Positions 11,260 to 24,280 of a stretch of DNA of 64,000 bases are shown piece after piece. The translations under genes and the position numbers were made by a program. Source of the stretch: Tanypteryx hageni (Eukaryota > Arthropoda > Insecta > Odonata > Petaluridae); contig CM054115.1 in assembly GCA_028673005.1 (NCBI GenBank), positions 197,292,370-197,356,369 of the forward strand, given 5' to 3'. A model generated the notes under the pieces. The model worked only from the letters and a program-made list of their open reading frames with translations. It searched no databases and was not told where the DNA came from. Numbering within the stretch: the stretch's first letter is position 1; every line of letters starts with the position of its first letter.

Positions 11260-11866
11260 CAAAGCCCTGTCCCCCACTTCGACGAACTGCGCTCACTACT
11301 CCCACTCAACGATCTACATGCTATCACCATTTCCAAGACGTGGCTGAAACCCACTATCTTGAGCTTCTGTAGAAATGCCCGGCTATAACTTGTTTCACAA
11401 TGATAGGATAGGGAAAGGAGGAGGGGGAGTAGGGATCTACATCCGTAAAGACCTTGCATGCAAAGTAATTGCCACGAGCGACGCACAATACTCCCGCAGA
11501 CCTGAATATCTCCTCCTTGAAGTAGTCGTCAATTCAAAAACAATTCTGTTAGGAATCGTTTATCGTCCTCCAAAAATTGGTTATCTATCTGAAATTGACG
11601 AGACCACCGCCAACTTAAGACACGATTATGAACACATAATCATATCTGGTGACTTTAATGCCAATTTCGCCTCAAGCTCCTCCGATGCAGTCTTTTTTAA
11701 AAACTCTTTTACATCGCACAACCTCAGCATACTACCATTAAAACCAAGAAATAACACCGAAAACTCTTCCACTTGGATTGATATATTAGTTACCGCTAAC
11801 CCAGATAAACTTTGCACCAATGGTCGACTACCTCCCCGGGAATTTCATCCCATGACTTAATTTTTG
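11260..11866 (+). pseudogene. LINE-A endonuclease domain, copy 2
   Basis: The open part (11375-11860, 161 codons) reads PGYNLFHNDRIGKGGGGVGIYIRKD, YRPPKIGY, ISGDFNANF (the GDFN active-site motif), STWIDILVTANPDK and EFHPMT at the end. The upstream bases in another frame still encode AHFDELRS-like and STIS..TWLKPT-like residues, so a frameshift lies near 11370. Closely related to the 2-kb copy; slightly better preserved at TWIDI. Confidence 0.78.
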
Positions 11867-12107
11867 TAGCCTTCTCCCTAAACTCTCCAAAATTTAAGCA
11901 GAAATTTATCTCTCGATGAAATTTTAAAAACCTTGATTATGATAGTTTAACTGCCGAAGCGGTACACCATTGAATATGCTGACGACATAGACGCAAATGT
12001 TGAATAACTTAACACTTTTTTTTTACATTCACTCGATAAATACGCGCCCGTCCAAACTACACGTAAATATATGTAATATGTAAATATTGTAATTACTTAT
12101 ATAACGA

Positions 12108-12185
12108 AAGGGTTAAATGTAAGAAGGGACTATATAGTCTCAATTTCGCCCTAAATAAAGTCGTTTGTCTGTCTCTCTCTCGTAT
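12108..12185 (+). repeat. LINE-A 3' hairpin and tail, copy 2
   Basis: Stem GGGACT (12126-12131) with AGTCTC (12136-12141), loop ATAT. One pair is G-U instead of the A-U seen in copy 1. The CAATTTCGCCC block and an AATAAAG motif follow, then TCTG/TC repeats. Confidence 0.72.
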
Positions 12186-12394
12186 TAAAAGCATACAAAG
12201 CATGCTTTCAAGTAACAATACGATTTCGAGGTTGGCAAGGCAACATCCCGTTAAAATGGAAAGATTTCCCAAAATATGTGAATTAAACTTATAACATGAG
12301 AAATGTCGAACTGTAATTAAAAAAAATATGAACATAATAAGATATTTCATAATTATTTCTTTAGAACTACTGAGAAAAAAAGTCGCGTTGTTTA

Positions 12395-14539
12395 CTGACT
12401 GGGTCCAATGGACCCTCGTTTTTGTTCAATTTAAAAGTTTTCTTTATTAATTTTTTCCGCATTTTTAAACAATCTCTTACTTCATATAAATTGACAATAT
12501 ATACATTCCATAGTTGTTATTTAATTGTGGTTTAGTAAATAGTTATTGGAGTAGAGGGAAATTAAAAGGCAGATTTTATGAAACATCTATTTATTCAAGC
12601 GGTTTGTACTACAATCCCTTATGTATGAAATAAGCATTTTATATTATGCTGAATGTGAAGTAACATCTTTCATGAAGTCATTTCTCTTATTTTTCTTCCT
12701 TACAATTTTACAGACTTAAATGTAAAATAATCACTTTTTGAAATTACAGGCATTTCTTATAGAAAATTTCGGAAAGTTCCTGGCATACATTTTTGTTGTA
12801 TCTTGAGCAAGTTGTACGAGTCTTTTAGTCTTTTTTATAGTCACAAATAAAACATCTATCCTTCTTTTTAATTGTTTCACCATAGTCACTTGATGGCAGG
12901 CATTTCTTCTTTCTCGAAGTTCTCCCTTCCCCTTGAGGATATTGAATGGTGTAGATAAGATGCACTAACATTTTGACTGATCCCGGCTAGTTCTTCCCCA
13001 AGATGGATAAGAAAATTTCGGCGTTTATATATTTTATTTGGGAGGCTTTGTTTCTTCAACTGATCCCAAACTATATAAACATTGATAGCACTAACATCAA
13101 TCATGCTACAAAAAATCGCAAAAGACCATCTTCGAGTCATTCTTTTGCAACTATAACTGTGTACCACTTTATCAAATGTCTAAACCACTTTTTCTGCTAT
13201 TATCGTACAAAATTACTTCAGGTTCTTTATTTTCAGACGTTTGGTCATTGTTTAGTTGATCATGCATTGTTCTTAGTAAAGTGACTTTTTTGCCTTTTTT
13301 GGGACAGTAAGACAAAATCATCGAATCTTTCTGAAATCCAAAAAAGGTAATTTTAGGTGCTATGCTTTTCTCTGCTTTAAACTCATGTTGAAGCTCAGCT
13401 ATATTTTTCCTAATTGTTTCTACGGTTGTAAAGCGCTTGAATAGCAATTGGTGGCCCAAAGATAAACTTATGAAAAAAATTATCGCATGTGATGTTTCGC
13501 CTTCGAGTCCCTTAATCATATCTATCACTACTAATTTTAGATTCAGGAAATTATAACATATTCGACCATACGTACAAGTAATGCTCGAAGCAGGCGACGG
13601 CGGCAACAAATATACATGTCAGAATTACGTCAGCAGACGTCACTCTTGTCTAATTGGCCAGACGAAACCACACCTCCTGGAGGTGGGAAAGGGAGGGGAA
13701 AGCATTCAAGTATCAAGAAACTTTGGGGGAACTATAGTTATGTATCCCATGAGTATCTCTATTCACCATCCAACGCAGCAAACTCGGCAAAGTTGAACAA
13801 CGGTATCCAGGTTCTCCACAGTCCTTAATGTTCTAGTAAGTAGCGTATTGACTAACTGTATCTTGGCATAAATGGGAAATAATGAAAAATAAAATAAAAT
13901 AAATAATTCAAAATATAGATGAAAGATAAGTGGCACGGCCGCTCCTGCTGGAGAACAACTACCTAGGCCAAGAAAGTGTTAGACACACGACTTGAGTATG
14001 GGTGGGGATAATAAGACATAAAATGGAAGAAATATAAATATTGTAGCTCTCATAGCTTAAGTTACTAAAAAGAAAGATAACTAGCGAAAATGCAGAGAAA
14101 AACTTTTCTTGTGGCATTTGTAACCTTCTTCAATGTTACATTGTACAACATGTGAAACCGAGTACCTCTAAGACAATCTTTTCAATTCCTTATAAAGTTG
14201 AAACCTAGTGTTGCAACTAATATTTCCTTTATCTAGATAATATTCCCAAAAATGGAGACACATGTGACGTAGATATAACAAATAGGAGGAAAGCATATAC
14301 TCATTATAAGATAAAATGCATGATTGGGTCCAATGGACCCAGTTAGTAAACTATGTAACTTTTCGTTATAACAACAAAAATAAATAAACCACATTTTTTA
14401 TTTATGGATATTTTAAATGCAAGACAGAGATAGAAAAAGTCATAAAGTTCCATTAATTTTCGTGTGAATACGCGAGAGAAACAATCTCCCAAACCTGATG
14501 ACCGGGTCCATTGGACCCAGTCCGTAATCCTAGGGTTAA
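12395..14539 (-). mobile_element. Decayed piggyBac-type DNA transposon
   Basis: A piggyBac transposase remnant lies between copies of a 15-bp palindrome, GGGTCCAATGGACCC (12401-12415, 14326-14340; variant with central T at 14504-14518). The right edge ends CCTAGGG followed by TTAA (14533-14539 region), matching the piggyBac rule of CCC..GGG termini in TTAA targets. The left terminus is not intact; I place it near the 12401 palindrome. A short segment, 13,590-13,830, is not piggyBac-like and may be a secondary insertion or degraded DNA. The extra palindrome at 14326 suggests rearrangement of the 5' end. Confidence 0.65.
12886..13609 (-). pseudogene. piggyBac transposase, C-terminal half
   Basis: piggyBac (DDE) transposases cut and paste DNA at TTAA. 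The minus frame 13609-13172 shows LVVIDMIKGLEG, IRKNIAEL, EFKAEKS, FGFQKDSMILSY, KKVTLLRTMHDQL and EPEVILYDNSRKSGLDI. Frame 13167-12886 continues with YSCKRMTRRWSFAIFCSMIDVSAINVYIVW. These correspond to the family's conserved KxxVxLLST-H, N-K-GVD..D and TRRW-P-A-F--MIDI-INAYVIW segments in the right order. A frameshift or stop joins the frames near 13170. The expected DNFF/YTS box is scrambled (FFISLSL), and the N-terminal half is not recognisable. Confidence 0.82.
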
Positions 14540-16573
14540 AATGGTTCCAATCCGAAGATTTTAGGTTAATTTTTTCTAATGTTGATCCCAAAAAGAATAA
14601 TAACCTGAACGTCGAAGAGTCTATTTTTAAGTGTTATCTTATGGGAAATTGAAATGTCTTCCTTGGAGTCGAAGCAAGGAGATATTTTTGAGATTTTTTT
14701 CGTCGTCACTTTAAAATATGCGAATCTAGCATTCCTGCTAAATATAAAAATGTATCTCTATCTTTTATTGAGTTATTCGCATTTTTATAGCGAGACAGAG
14801 AGAGCCACAAAGGGACAGAAGTAGACTAATATTTGTTAGATAAATTTCGCGAAAATAATTAATTTTCAGCCAATTTCAGTCCGTATGAAACTGAATTCAT
14901 TTGTCCATGTTTAACATAATAAATAATTCACATTCTTAGTTGATATCGGCATGTACGGAGAATATCGCGATTCACAGCGGGTCTAAATTCCCAGGGATCT
15001 TAGTCAACGTGGCGTTTATGTTAAATATGCTTCTGTTATTTTAGTGTCTTTCACTTTCATAATAATGAGCAATGTAAGGCCTAGGCAACCCATGCAATTG
15101 CGTGGGAAGGCAAGGTTAATTTGGGACTCTTCACTAAGTATGATACGGACGAATTGCGACTTTGGACTTCACTTAAAATGATAGCATTGAATTTAAATCA
15201 CCTTGTTCGTCACGGTTCCCCGAGTGTCAAAGAAGGCATATGTGAAAACAGGCGACTTTCAATTCCATGGGACTGCAACTCCAAAAACGTAAGTAATGGT
15301 TGTAATGCCATATCCAAAGCTATGCGGCTGTTCTTTCATAACAAATATTTCCATTATGAATAGGGGTAGTACCCGTGGCTTACAATTCATCATTCTCCTC
15401 AAGCGTCTATAAAAAACCAAGAGGTTTATTAGCAAGACATTCCATTCCATCTTCCTCAAGGGGACGGACGCAATTCAAACTAATCATTCGACTTTTGGAG
15501 GCAGAAGTATAAGAAACTGGCTGAGGCGATAAACTAAATGCTAATTATCCCAAATCTCAGAGACATTAGACGCGCATAATTAATTAATTTAACTTAATCA
15601 ACTGCTAAGATACCAGATCCAGATGTACCGCCACTAGCCTGTGAGAATTTCAAACAATTGAAAAGTTTTGTATAACGGAATGCGGAGGGGTTTCATCGAT
15701 ATACTCACTCTGTCATTAGGTCTCAACATCTCTCTTTCCTCCGTCCATTCATCTTGGGTCCCCGTCTCTTGGCTGCTGGCGAGAACGACAGGGAGATCAC
15801 CGCTTCTCTTCCATTAAGCGACTCCTTTTATTCCACAATGCTTCTTTCACCTTAAGTACACTTTTCTAAATCCGCCTCTTTAATCGCCTCTCTTTCCGTT
15901 TGTCTCTGCTTCTCAAACGCACTCGCAAGGACACACACGCACTCGCCCGCGCAAATGGCATTTCTTCAGTCCAGAGACAAGGGAGAGGCGCTTTTGTTCG
16001 AGGAAATTTCGGTTTCTATACCACTTTTACCACAACACAGTTTGTCTCAAATCGAAATATTAATCAAAATATTGACATTCCGAAGAGATGTGAATGAGTG
16101 AAAATGAGATTTAACTGGTTATCCTTAGAAAACTGTGTGGTAGAAAGGGAACGAGAAAAACCTACAAGAATCCTTCCATCGGTTCAAAGATCCGTCAGCA
16201 GTTACGTGATTATTTTGGATTTTAATTGTTTTAATCTCCTGTAGCAACAGAAATTTGGAAGATAGACGATGCATTCGATGCGAACAACGTAAAGAAGGAT
16301 GCAGAGGGGTACTCTGAATATATGGTGGAGTCGGGTGTCCAACATAAACGTTCCCGCACTCATTTGTGGAACCATGTGCGACACATTCAATCTGGTCCTG
16401 TTTTTTATGTTTATCTTATTCATTGAGTAGGGGATAATACAAGATTGGAAAAGTGTACTCCATGTCGGAGTACACCGAGTTTCCAAATGCGTTCTTTGAG
16501 ATTTCAGAATGTTCTCAATATTTTTCGCACAGATGAGAATTTCACGAGAAGCAAGAGAGGTGCGTTTTAAAAA
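14540..16573. other. Unique-looking sequence, nothing firm
   Basis: No transposon or gene motif recognised. A 17-base string (CCAAGAGGTTTATTAGC, about 15416-15432) recurs at 63168-63184 beside the SINE, so a small SINE-related remnant is possible here. Confidence 0.45.
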
Positions 16574-17181
16574 TACATGTAGGTCTTCATGTAAAGTAGC
16601 CGTAATTATTGCCGATTTTAACCGAAATATGAATTGTTCAATTAATTTTAATTAAATCTCCAATACCAAATTTCATCACAATACATTAAGCGTTTCCCGA
16701 GTTGAAACAAAGGAACATTTTCAACTACTTGTAAGTCTTCATGTAAAGTGGTCGTAATTGTTGCCCTATTTTAACCGGAATTGGAATCAGTCGACCAATT
16801 TGAGTAAAACTTCCCAATACGAAATTTTATTAAAATACGTCAAGCGGTTCCCGAGTTGAGACAAGAGCATTGTCAACTACTTGTAGGTTTTCATGTAAAG
16901 TGGTCGTAATTATTGCCCGATTTTAACCGGAATTAGAATCATATCACCAATTTTAATAAAACTTCCCAATACGAAATTTTATTAAAATACGTCAAGCGGT
17001 TACCGAGTAGAAACAAGAATATTGTAAACTACATGTAGGTCTTCATGTAAAGTGTTTGTAGGTGTTGTCTGATTTTAACCAAAATTGGTATCGATCAATT
17101 AATTTTAGCAAAACTCCCCAATACCAAATTTCATCATAATACGTCCTGCGGTTGATAAAAGCGTTGCTTTCTACAAGCGTT
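16574..17181 (+). repeat. 152-bp tandem repeat, four copies
   Basis: Units start at 16574, 16726, 16878 and 17030, exactly 152 bp apart, each opening TACWTGTARGTYTTCATGTAAAGT. Internal landmarks repeat in order: GATTTTAACC, CCAATAC, AAATTTCATC or its variant, and CGGTTCCCGAG. Copies 2 and 3 are most alike; the last is more diverged and degrades at about 17165. No coding potential is seen. It is a short satellite-like array or an internal minisatellite of a larger element. Confidence 0.9.
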
Positions 17182-17835
17182 CTTTGAGGCGAAAGGCCAG
17201 GCCATACTATTATTTTATAGTATTTCATTGTATTTTAAAAGTAGGTTTTTATTGTATTTTTATAAAATAAACATGTTTTTTGAATGTAACATTCTTCTTT
17301 TTAATTTTGAAGTGTACATTACAGGACTTCAAGGATGTCTCTCAAGAATCACTCCCCCTGAATCCCAATTCCCCATAACTCTGGCCCTCACAAAACGCGA
17401 TTTTTTCAATCGCGGATTGTCAGGAATTGCGAGAGACTACTTTATACTACTAATATTATGTTACTGTTATAAGTAAGGCATTTTATAATGCCATTTCGAA
17501 AATAATCGATAATTTAAGCTTATGAAGTTTTTAAACAAGTATAGGAAGCCATTCGATGAAATTAAAGAAGATTTAACTATTTAGATATAAACCTTTCAAT
17601 TGAATCGATATTATCAAAATTGTGGGGTTCTCTTATACTTACTTCCTACGTACATCATTTTAATTTTTACATTTTAAATGCTTTCTTTTTAAGCTTATAA
17701 GGAAGATGACGAGAGATTTATGAATTATAGCCTGCTGCCATTACTGGCGTTTCCAGACTATTACTCGAGCTTATCGATCCATCCAAACCCTCTATCCCGA
17801 GCACTCAACTCCCTCGTTATTCAATTTCCCATACT
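17182..17835. other. AT-rich sequence, nothing recognised
   Basis: No supported feature. Confidence 0.45.
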
Positions 17836-17925
17836 CCTCCCTCTGTCTCTCTCCCTCTCTCTCTCTCTCCCTCTATCTCCCTTTCCCTCTCTCTCTTTTC
17901 CTCGCCTCTTCTCCTCTCATCTCCT
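17836..17925. repeat. CT-rich low-complexity tract
   Basis: Runs of CTCTCTCC and related pyrimidine repeats. The open frames across it are low-complexity artefacts. Confidence 0.85.
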
Positions 17926-19460
17926 GCCGCATATTCTCCCATATTGGCTGTATTTCCTCATGTATATCCTCTCAGGACAAAATTCATCAGTCATCGCGCT
18001 CACCTCGGAAGTCATTTCCCGCCAGCATTTCTTCCTTATCTTGCCGATACCTTTCTCCACGCGGAAACTTTTTCTTCTTTTCCGTGCTCTTGCCGCTTAG
18101 TTGCGATACATCACTTCATTTATCCTACCTTTAAAACCCTCTCGCATTCCAAACTTCATTTTGTGTATTTTTATGCTTTAAGTATTTTACTCCTCCTTGA
18201 CCTGTATGGATCGTAGAACTTCTACTACGTTACTGATAAATGAAAAAACTGAAGAGAACCTTTGTTACTGCATTTTTACTGTTTAAAGTCCTCTCTCTAG
18301 GGGGAAGAAGCATTTTTGCTTGCTATTGATACAAGACTTCCTCCAAATGGCGTAACTCGTACGTAAAAAATACTTAATTTCTGTCCCTTCCAAAGTAGGT
18401 CAACAGGATTAGTTTAATATTTCGGCTTAATATTTACTACTTTGAAGCTTTTCTCTGTGACAGTAATTTAGAGAAATAGGACCACACATACGTGATGTGT
18501 TTTAAAGATTTTTTTATGTTTTGCTTGTAGATTTTGTGCTCAATCTGAATAAAATTCTCTCCACAATATTGTGTGAGCGCATCGTATTATATGAACATAG
18601 TGAAAATTTTAAAAGCAAGATGGCTTAATTCCACAAAGTCAAAATATTTAACCATTCGAAAAGTTCCCCGACACCACACCTTGCCTTAATATTATCACAT
18701 CTTCCTCACTTAACAAAATTTATATTATAATATAGGAGAATAAATGTAAATGGTTTAGATTACCGAAGTGAATTCATACAGTGAAGTGTTATAAAATCGA
18801 TCAAAAATTTAACTAAAATCTAGAAATATAGTAAATCGAAAAATCCGTGAGAATTCATGATCTCCATATTGCGAAAGCCACCATTTGTTTGAAAAATGCA
18901 AAATCTTTATTATTTTGTTTAATGAGATTTTAGAAAGTATATATTTATATTGGCTTCCTAATTAAATACAATACAAAAAATTATATTGCGAAGTTTCTAT
19001 CCCTCATGCATCTAAACAAATTATGTCTTCTATTTCATAAATTTCGAAGTGGTATTATTCCATAACTTATTAAAAAACATTTAGGCATTCACGAGTTTAA
19101 GAAGAGGAGAAACAATGCTTATATAATATATAATATACTTAATAGCTGTTACATTTGGCGGAGAGAAATTCGATGAAGCACATCGCATCGAATAGCACAC
19201 CTGAAGTAAGCTTTTCCTTCTCCCCTATCACAGCCTCTGACACAGAATATATCCTTTTCCTTCTGCGCATTCTACACATTTACAGCTCACGAGCAACACA
19301 TGGTCTCCGAAATTTGCTCGCGCGTTTCTAAGTGACAACTTTGTGCCAAAAATGCCCGCTTAGGCAATTCTAGAGAGGCACATACTGCCATCCCCGAAAG
19401 AGAAGGCCTCCTGAATTACGTCCCCCCACTGACCCTACAGGAGAAACAGTTGCCTCATTG
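17926..19460. other. AT-rich sequence, nothing recognised
   Basis: No coding motif, TIR or tandem array seen. Confidence 0.45.
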
Positions 19461-19875
19461 GAGCGCAAAAGATGGAGAGGGCGAGAGTAGAGGGAGAGAG
19501 ATGGAGAGGGCGAGAGTAGAGGGAGAGAGATAGAATATGGGGAGCGAAAGAGAAAGAGGGAAGGAAGTGAGAGAGAAGGGAGAGAGATAAAGAGAGAAGG
19601 GAGAGAGATAAAGAGAGAAGGGAGAAAAAAGCCGAGAGCAGAGGGAGAGAGAGCATGAGAAGTGAGAGAGACAGAGGGGGTAAGTGAGAGAGGACGGAGA
19701 GAGCAGAGGGAGCAAGAGAGGGCGAGAGAAAGAGCGGGGGTAGTGAATGTGAAAGAGGGAAGGGAGAGAAAGGACGAAAGAGGGATGGAAAGAAGGAGAG
19801 AGATAAAGAGAGAATGGAGAGAGATAAAAAGAGGAGGGAGAGAGATAAGGAGAGGAGAAAGAGAGGGCTAGAGAT
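19461..19875. repeat. GA-rich minisatellite
   Basis: More than 400 bp of nearly pure purine on the + strand, with imperfect units such as GGGAGAGAGATAAAGAGAGAA and GATGGAGAGGGCGAGAGTAGAGG (the latter repeated in tandem at 19471-19526). The long open frames through it are a by-product of composition. Confidence 0.85.
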
Positions 19876-22800
19876 AGGTGAAACGGAATAGTGCAGGGGG
19901 AAGGAGGGTGGATGTTTATACGACTATTAGTCTCTTCGCTGCGACCTTTTCTTCAATCAGAAAATAGAGCACATGACTATTGGCATAACGCTTGCGATCA
20001 AGGAAAACCCTATCCTAAGCAAAATCATTCCATTTTCATTGAAAAATGAGTATGATTGTAGTGCGAAGCAAGGTAGCACTCGGTTATATAATATACGATA
20101 TTTTATACAGATAAGAGCTATTTAGAGATAGGAAAAATGGAAAAATAATGAAGGATATGGACCGTGGGTGAGACGAGGTAGAGATAGTAGAGAAGGTAGA
20201 CGAAACAAATGAAGGGGCAGCAGCGTAGGAAAGCACGGAGAGAATAGAGATGCGGGATGTCGGAACATGAGAGAGAGAGAGATAGGGAGAACTGCATTCC
20301 AAGGCGTTCTTCTTGGCCGCGTGCGTAGAATGCAATTTCTTTTCTGAGAGCGTCTGTTTTATCGCGCGCCAGTTTCTCCTAGGCTGTGCTTTTATTGCTC
20401 GAACGCCCAGTGTGAGATATCTCCTTAACTTTTTATGATTTAAAGTAATTTTAACGGAATTGCTTCTTTCTCAAGTTTCACAGGAGTGCGGCGAGGGGCT
20501 GACCGTTCTCGTGGACGGAAAATTACCACTAGGGCTTAAAAAGTTTTGTTAAAATTTTTCATTTACCACTGTCTAGTTAAGAAAGTCAGAAATTTATTTC
20601 TTAAAGAATTTTGGCTGATGTCGGCGTCCGATCAGAAAAAAAGTTACAAAAGTATCTAAAATTTCGATAAAACGAGCATCATACAGACTGTGCATATTGT
20701 TTTCAAAACTTTCTATAGTTACTAAAGAGACATAGACGAGGAAGCTGACTGCGGCCATAAAAAGAGATCGATAATTCCCTTAAAAATTTATTAATAAATT
20801 AACGATTACTCCTTAAAATGACTGGCTAACGTGAAACTTATTTATAATGTTATGATTGTATTACATTTAGAAAGAAAATATCTGAGAGAATTAAAACCCT
20901 CATGATTTCAGTTGTCATTTTGTCCATCGTAGAAGAGCAGAATCACAGCGGTGCTGGAAAGCATCAGTTTGGGAATGCCTAATGTAAACTTACCGTTGTC
21001 TTCAAACCAGCGTCATTGGTAACTCATTAATGTATGAATTTATCAATAAACGCATATTGCACACTCCTGCCATACATTTGCATTTCATTGGACGAGTTGT
21101 AACGGATTTGAATGTCATTCAATGTTCCACGCTTGCGTTTGGCTTATCTATGAGTTTCACTCGTCCTCATACCCATACCGCAAAAAATGATAGCGGCAAA
21201 TCGGTAAAGTTATTTAAGGGACTGGAAGAATATTAAAATAGCGTCATTTATTAAATTAGATGAAATTATGGTCATTATAATGGAGTTGCCCAAAACATCT
21301 CACACTGTTTGTTAGACACCAAATCAGCTTAAACCAAAACAGTTTACACTGCCCAACACGTCGCACATTTTTTATCCGGAGGGACAGATTACAGTGGTGT
21401 ACTGATCAGCCAGGCAGTATTCATTTTGAAGGATATAAAGCGAAAATTTAAAGTTTCATATATTTTTATTGTATTAGAATTATAAGTAATTTCATCATGG
21501 GTCGAGTTAGTGTTTCTTAGGGTAAAAGTAACAAAATTGTTCAAACATAAATAATAAAAGTTTATCTGTACATATAAATATTTGCGCTGTTAGCTGACTA
21601 GATACGCACTCAGAGAGAACGCTGTGAAGTGAATAACTAACTGAAAAGACTTTCAAACAACGCAGTGGCATTTCCACGGATTCCCTGTCGGTTCCTACCA
21701 CTTATCCGTTAAACTTCAATTTCTTCCCTTTCTCATACGCAGCTTAAAATGTGCACTGTTTTGTAAATTAAAAAAGATTTTTGTTTGCCTTTATAACTGT
21801 AGGTTGCATTGGGCTGCAATATTCGAAAAGTTAGCTGTTTTGGACGACTTTCCATTATAACGATAAGTAATCATTCCTTATTGAAGCATAATCACAGTTG
21901 GTGAATAGCAGACAGATTTCACTCAAATTTCTGGAAATATTTTCTAAAAGTTAAAATTGCAATAAAATTCATTGCCCATGGATCACATTTCGAGAAATGA
22001 TAGAGTTAAAATGGGAAATAGTTGATGCTGTTCGGCTGATGGAGAAGAGTTTACAGGTAAATATTTCTGTTGGTCAGCGGGCGAGCGACGGAAAAAGAAG
22101 CGATCATACAAAGGAATCTCCACAGTATTATTGAAGAAGTTTCCAGAGGGAAAGGGAGGAAATTGAAGGGAATAGGAGGACCTCATTCGATTGGCCCAAA
22201 TCTAAGGCCGGCGGAGAATCAGGAACGGCCCAGCCCATACGCGCCGTCTGTCTCTGAGAGGAATAAGCGAAGCTAACGAGTCGTTCTAATATGTTATAAT
22301 GATCGGAAGATATATGTGCGAATTGAGTAAGATTGAGAAAAATTGAGCGAATGAGGATTCGATGGGGTTAGGAGGGAAAATGCTTAGGGATGGGAGGTGA
22401 GGGAAATAGAAGGAAGAGCCGAAATAGGGAGAGGAGGAATCCTTATAAGGTAGTTTCTGTAGAATCAGAAAGGTTTACTATACGCCAAAGCTTCCAATGC
22501 TTTCTCGAAATTTCTGTTAGCCATCGAATGTTTTTGGAGCGATAGAATGACTCGGCAGAAATCCAAAATTTAGTGAACTTCTGCAAATTGACTTTAAATT
22601 GTATACACTATTTCATTATAATAATAGCGAAAAACAAGTTTCTTTATGTTTGCATCAAAAAGGAAGAATTTTTAATTATTATTCATCTCAAATTGTGTTT
22701 TTATTAGAGAAAACCTATTTGTAAGACAGTCGTTATCAATTTAACCACCTCTTCCAATTTATATTTCGCGCAGTCTAATATAGACAGACATATTCATAGC

Positions 22801-23830
22801 TGACAGACTGGATTACTTTAATAATTGCCGTATTTCGGTTTTTGCACATAAGGAACATCCCGGAAATTATCCATCACCAAGATTATAACAAAAACGGGAG
22901 AAGAATGTAACTCTAAGAAGATTGTGTGACTAGCTTCTTTCAATTTTCAACATTTTATTTTGTTAATTAATGACTTGCTAGGGTATAACTGTACGGAAAA
23001 AGATATATAATAACCGTTTTATTTTTTCCAATACTCAGCGGAATTTTCCTGCATTAGTGTGGCTCTTTAAGCCCAATTTTCTTTCTCTCAGATCCTCGTT
23101 TTACGCTCCACCGCCACTTCATTTCTGTCGACGAAAGTCCAATCGCTTGGAATTCTCCTTCGAATATGCTCATCCATTAAGCGGCATGCTATAGAATTCA
23201 TCGCACCTATAAAAGAACCTATTGCTAAGTAATAATGAATGACCTACTTAAGTGACCAATTGTAGGCTTATTTTTCTTAAGAATTACTGACTACGGTGCC
23301 AAGAGGGAAGAATTTTATCGATTTAAAGAGAGGGGTTGTTGAAAATTGATGTCTGCTCAAGTAACCGTTAATAGTCTATATATATTTCAAAATTTTGGAT
23401 ATTAAATAAATTGATGCTGAAAGGGGACATGCTTTAAATTTTAAATTAACATAGGTAATCATATATAGTTCTGTCAACGAATGGCACAATCTAACGCATT
23501 GATTGAGTATATATTAACACCATTGTAAAGTTATAGAGAATGCCTGAGAAATTTCTTTGTATAAAGGAACCGATTGTTTACGAACCTCAGATAACATTTT
23601 TGTATAATTATATAAAAAAGCAGTTCCTGCTTGATAACTGTAGAAAGCTTGATTTGAGGATTTTCTAACTAATTAATTTGATTAATATTAACTGCTAAAT
23701 ATTGAGCCAAATCAATAACAAAATACTTCGAAAATATATAATTAACGGATCTATCAACAGCGTGATTGCTTTTACAAGATTTACACTTGAAAATAAATGT
23801 ATCTAGGACACGTTTTACACATCTCATCCT
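19876..23830. other. Long AT-rich stretch without recognised genes
   Basis: Several short open frames but none with a domain. A small GA run sits at 20268-20285. I see no TIRs, RT motifs or RNA gene signatures. Confidence 0.45.
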
Positions 23831-24280
23831 GCAAAACATTCCATTCGAAAGCCTCGGAGCTCTTAGGATGCGTTATTCGGCTGCTTTTGAAGGCAGCGCG
23901 AATGTGCACCTCCGCTCTCACAGTCTCACGGGCCGAGGTTCACAATGCAACGAGAAATGAACGAGTTCGATGCAGCCGTAGGGAAGCTGGAAGTTTTCCT
24001 CTTCGCTTCCAGCATTCTTTTTTTATTTCAGTTGCAGAACGTTGGAAATTTGCCTCCGGAGGAGTCATACGAAGCGAGCGATTTTACGCTTAGAAAAGAG
24101 AGTAGTTGCATTTCATCCTTTTGTTCAATAGCGACGAGTTTGTTTTTTCGAGTCTGCAAAAGCAATGCGATAATGTGAAAAAGGAGCGCTCTGACGGAGA
24201 ATGCGTCAAATAGCATTTATTCCGCTCCGCGTTTTGCAAACATTCCCTTATCGTTCGTTCGCATAAGTTTTCACTGACGA
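23831..24280. other. Moderately GC-richer island of unknown nature
   Basis: It stands out from the surrounding AT-rich DNA and holds three overlapping open frames (for example 23945-24178). A pyrimidine run ending TTTATTTCAG at about 24018-24032 looks like a splice acceptor, and an 8-bp inverted pair GCTGGAAG/CTTCCAGC lies at about 23987-24014. No domain is recognisable; it could be a host exon or chance. Confidence 0.25.

Larger units (their letters stand above)
11247..12185 (+). mobile_element. LINE family A copy 2, internally deleted (no RT)
   Basis: It contains the endonuclease part (11260-11865), a short linker to about 12060 (matching copy 1 to near 2790), then jumps directly to the 3' UTR, terminal hairpin and a TCTG/TC tail. 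The whole RT and C-terminal region, about 2 kb, is missing. The 5' edge is truncated at the start of the endonuclease domain. Confidence 0.8.

Noticed and set aside
17720..18216. Long open frames rich in Leu/Ser/Pro (17720-18100)
   Set aside because: They run through CT-rich low-complexity DNA and have no domain; openness follows from composition.
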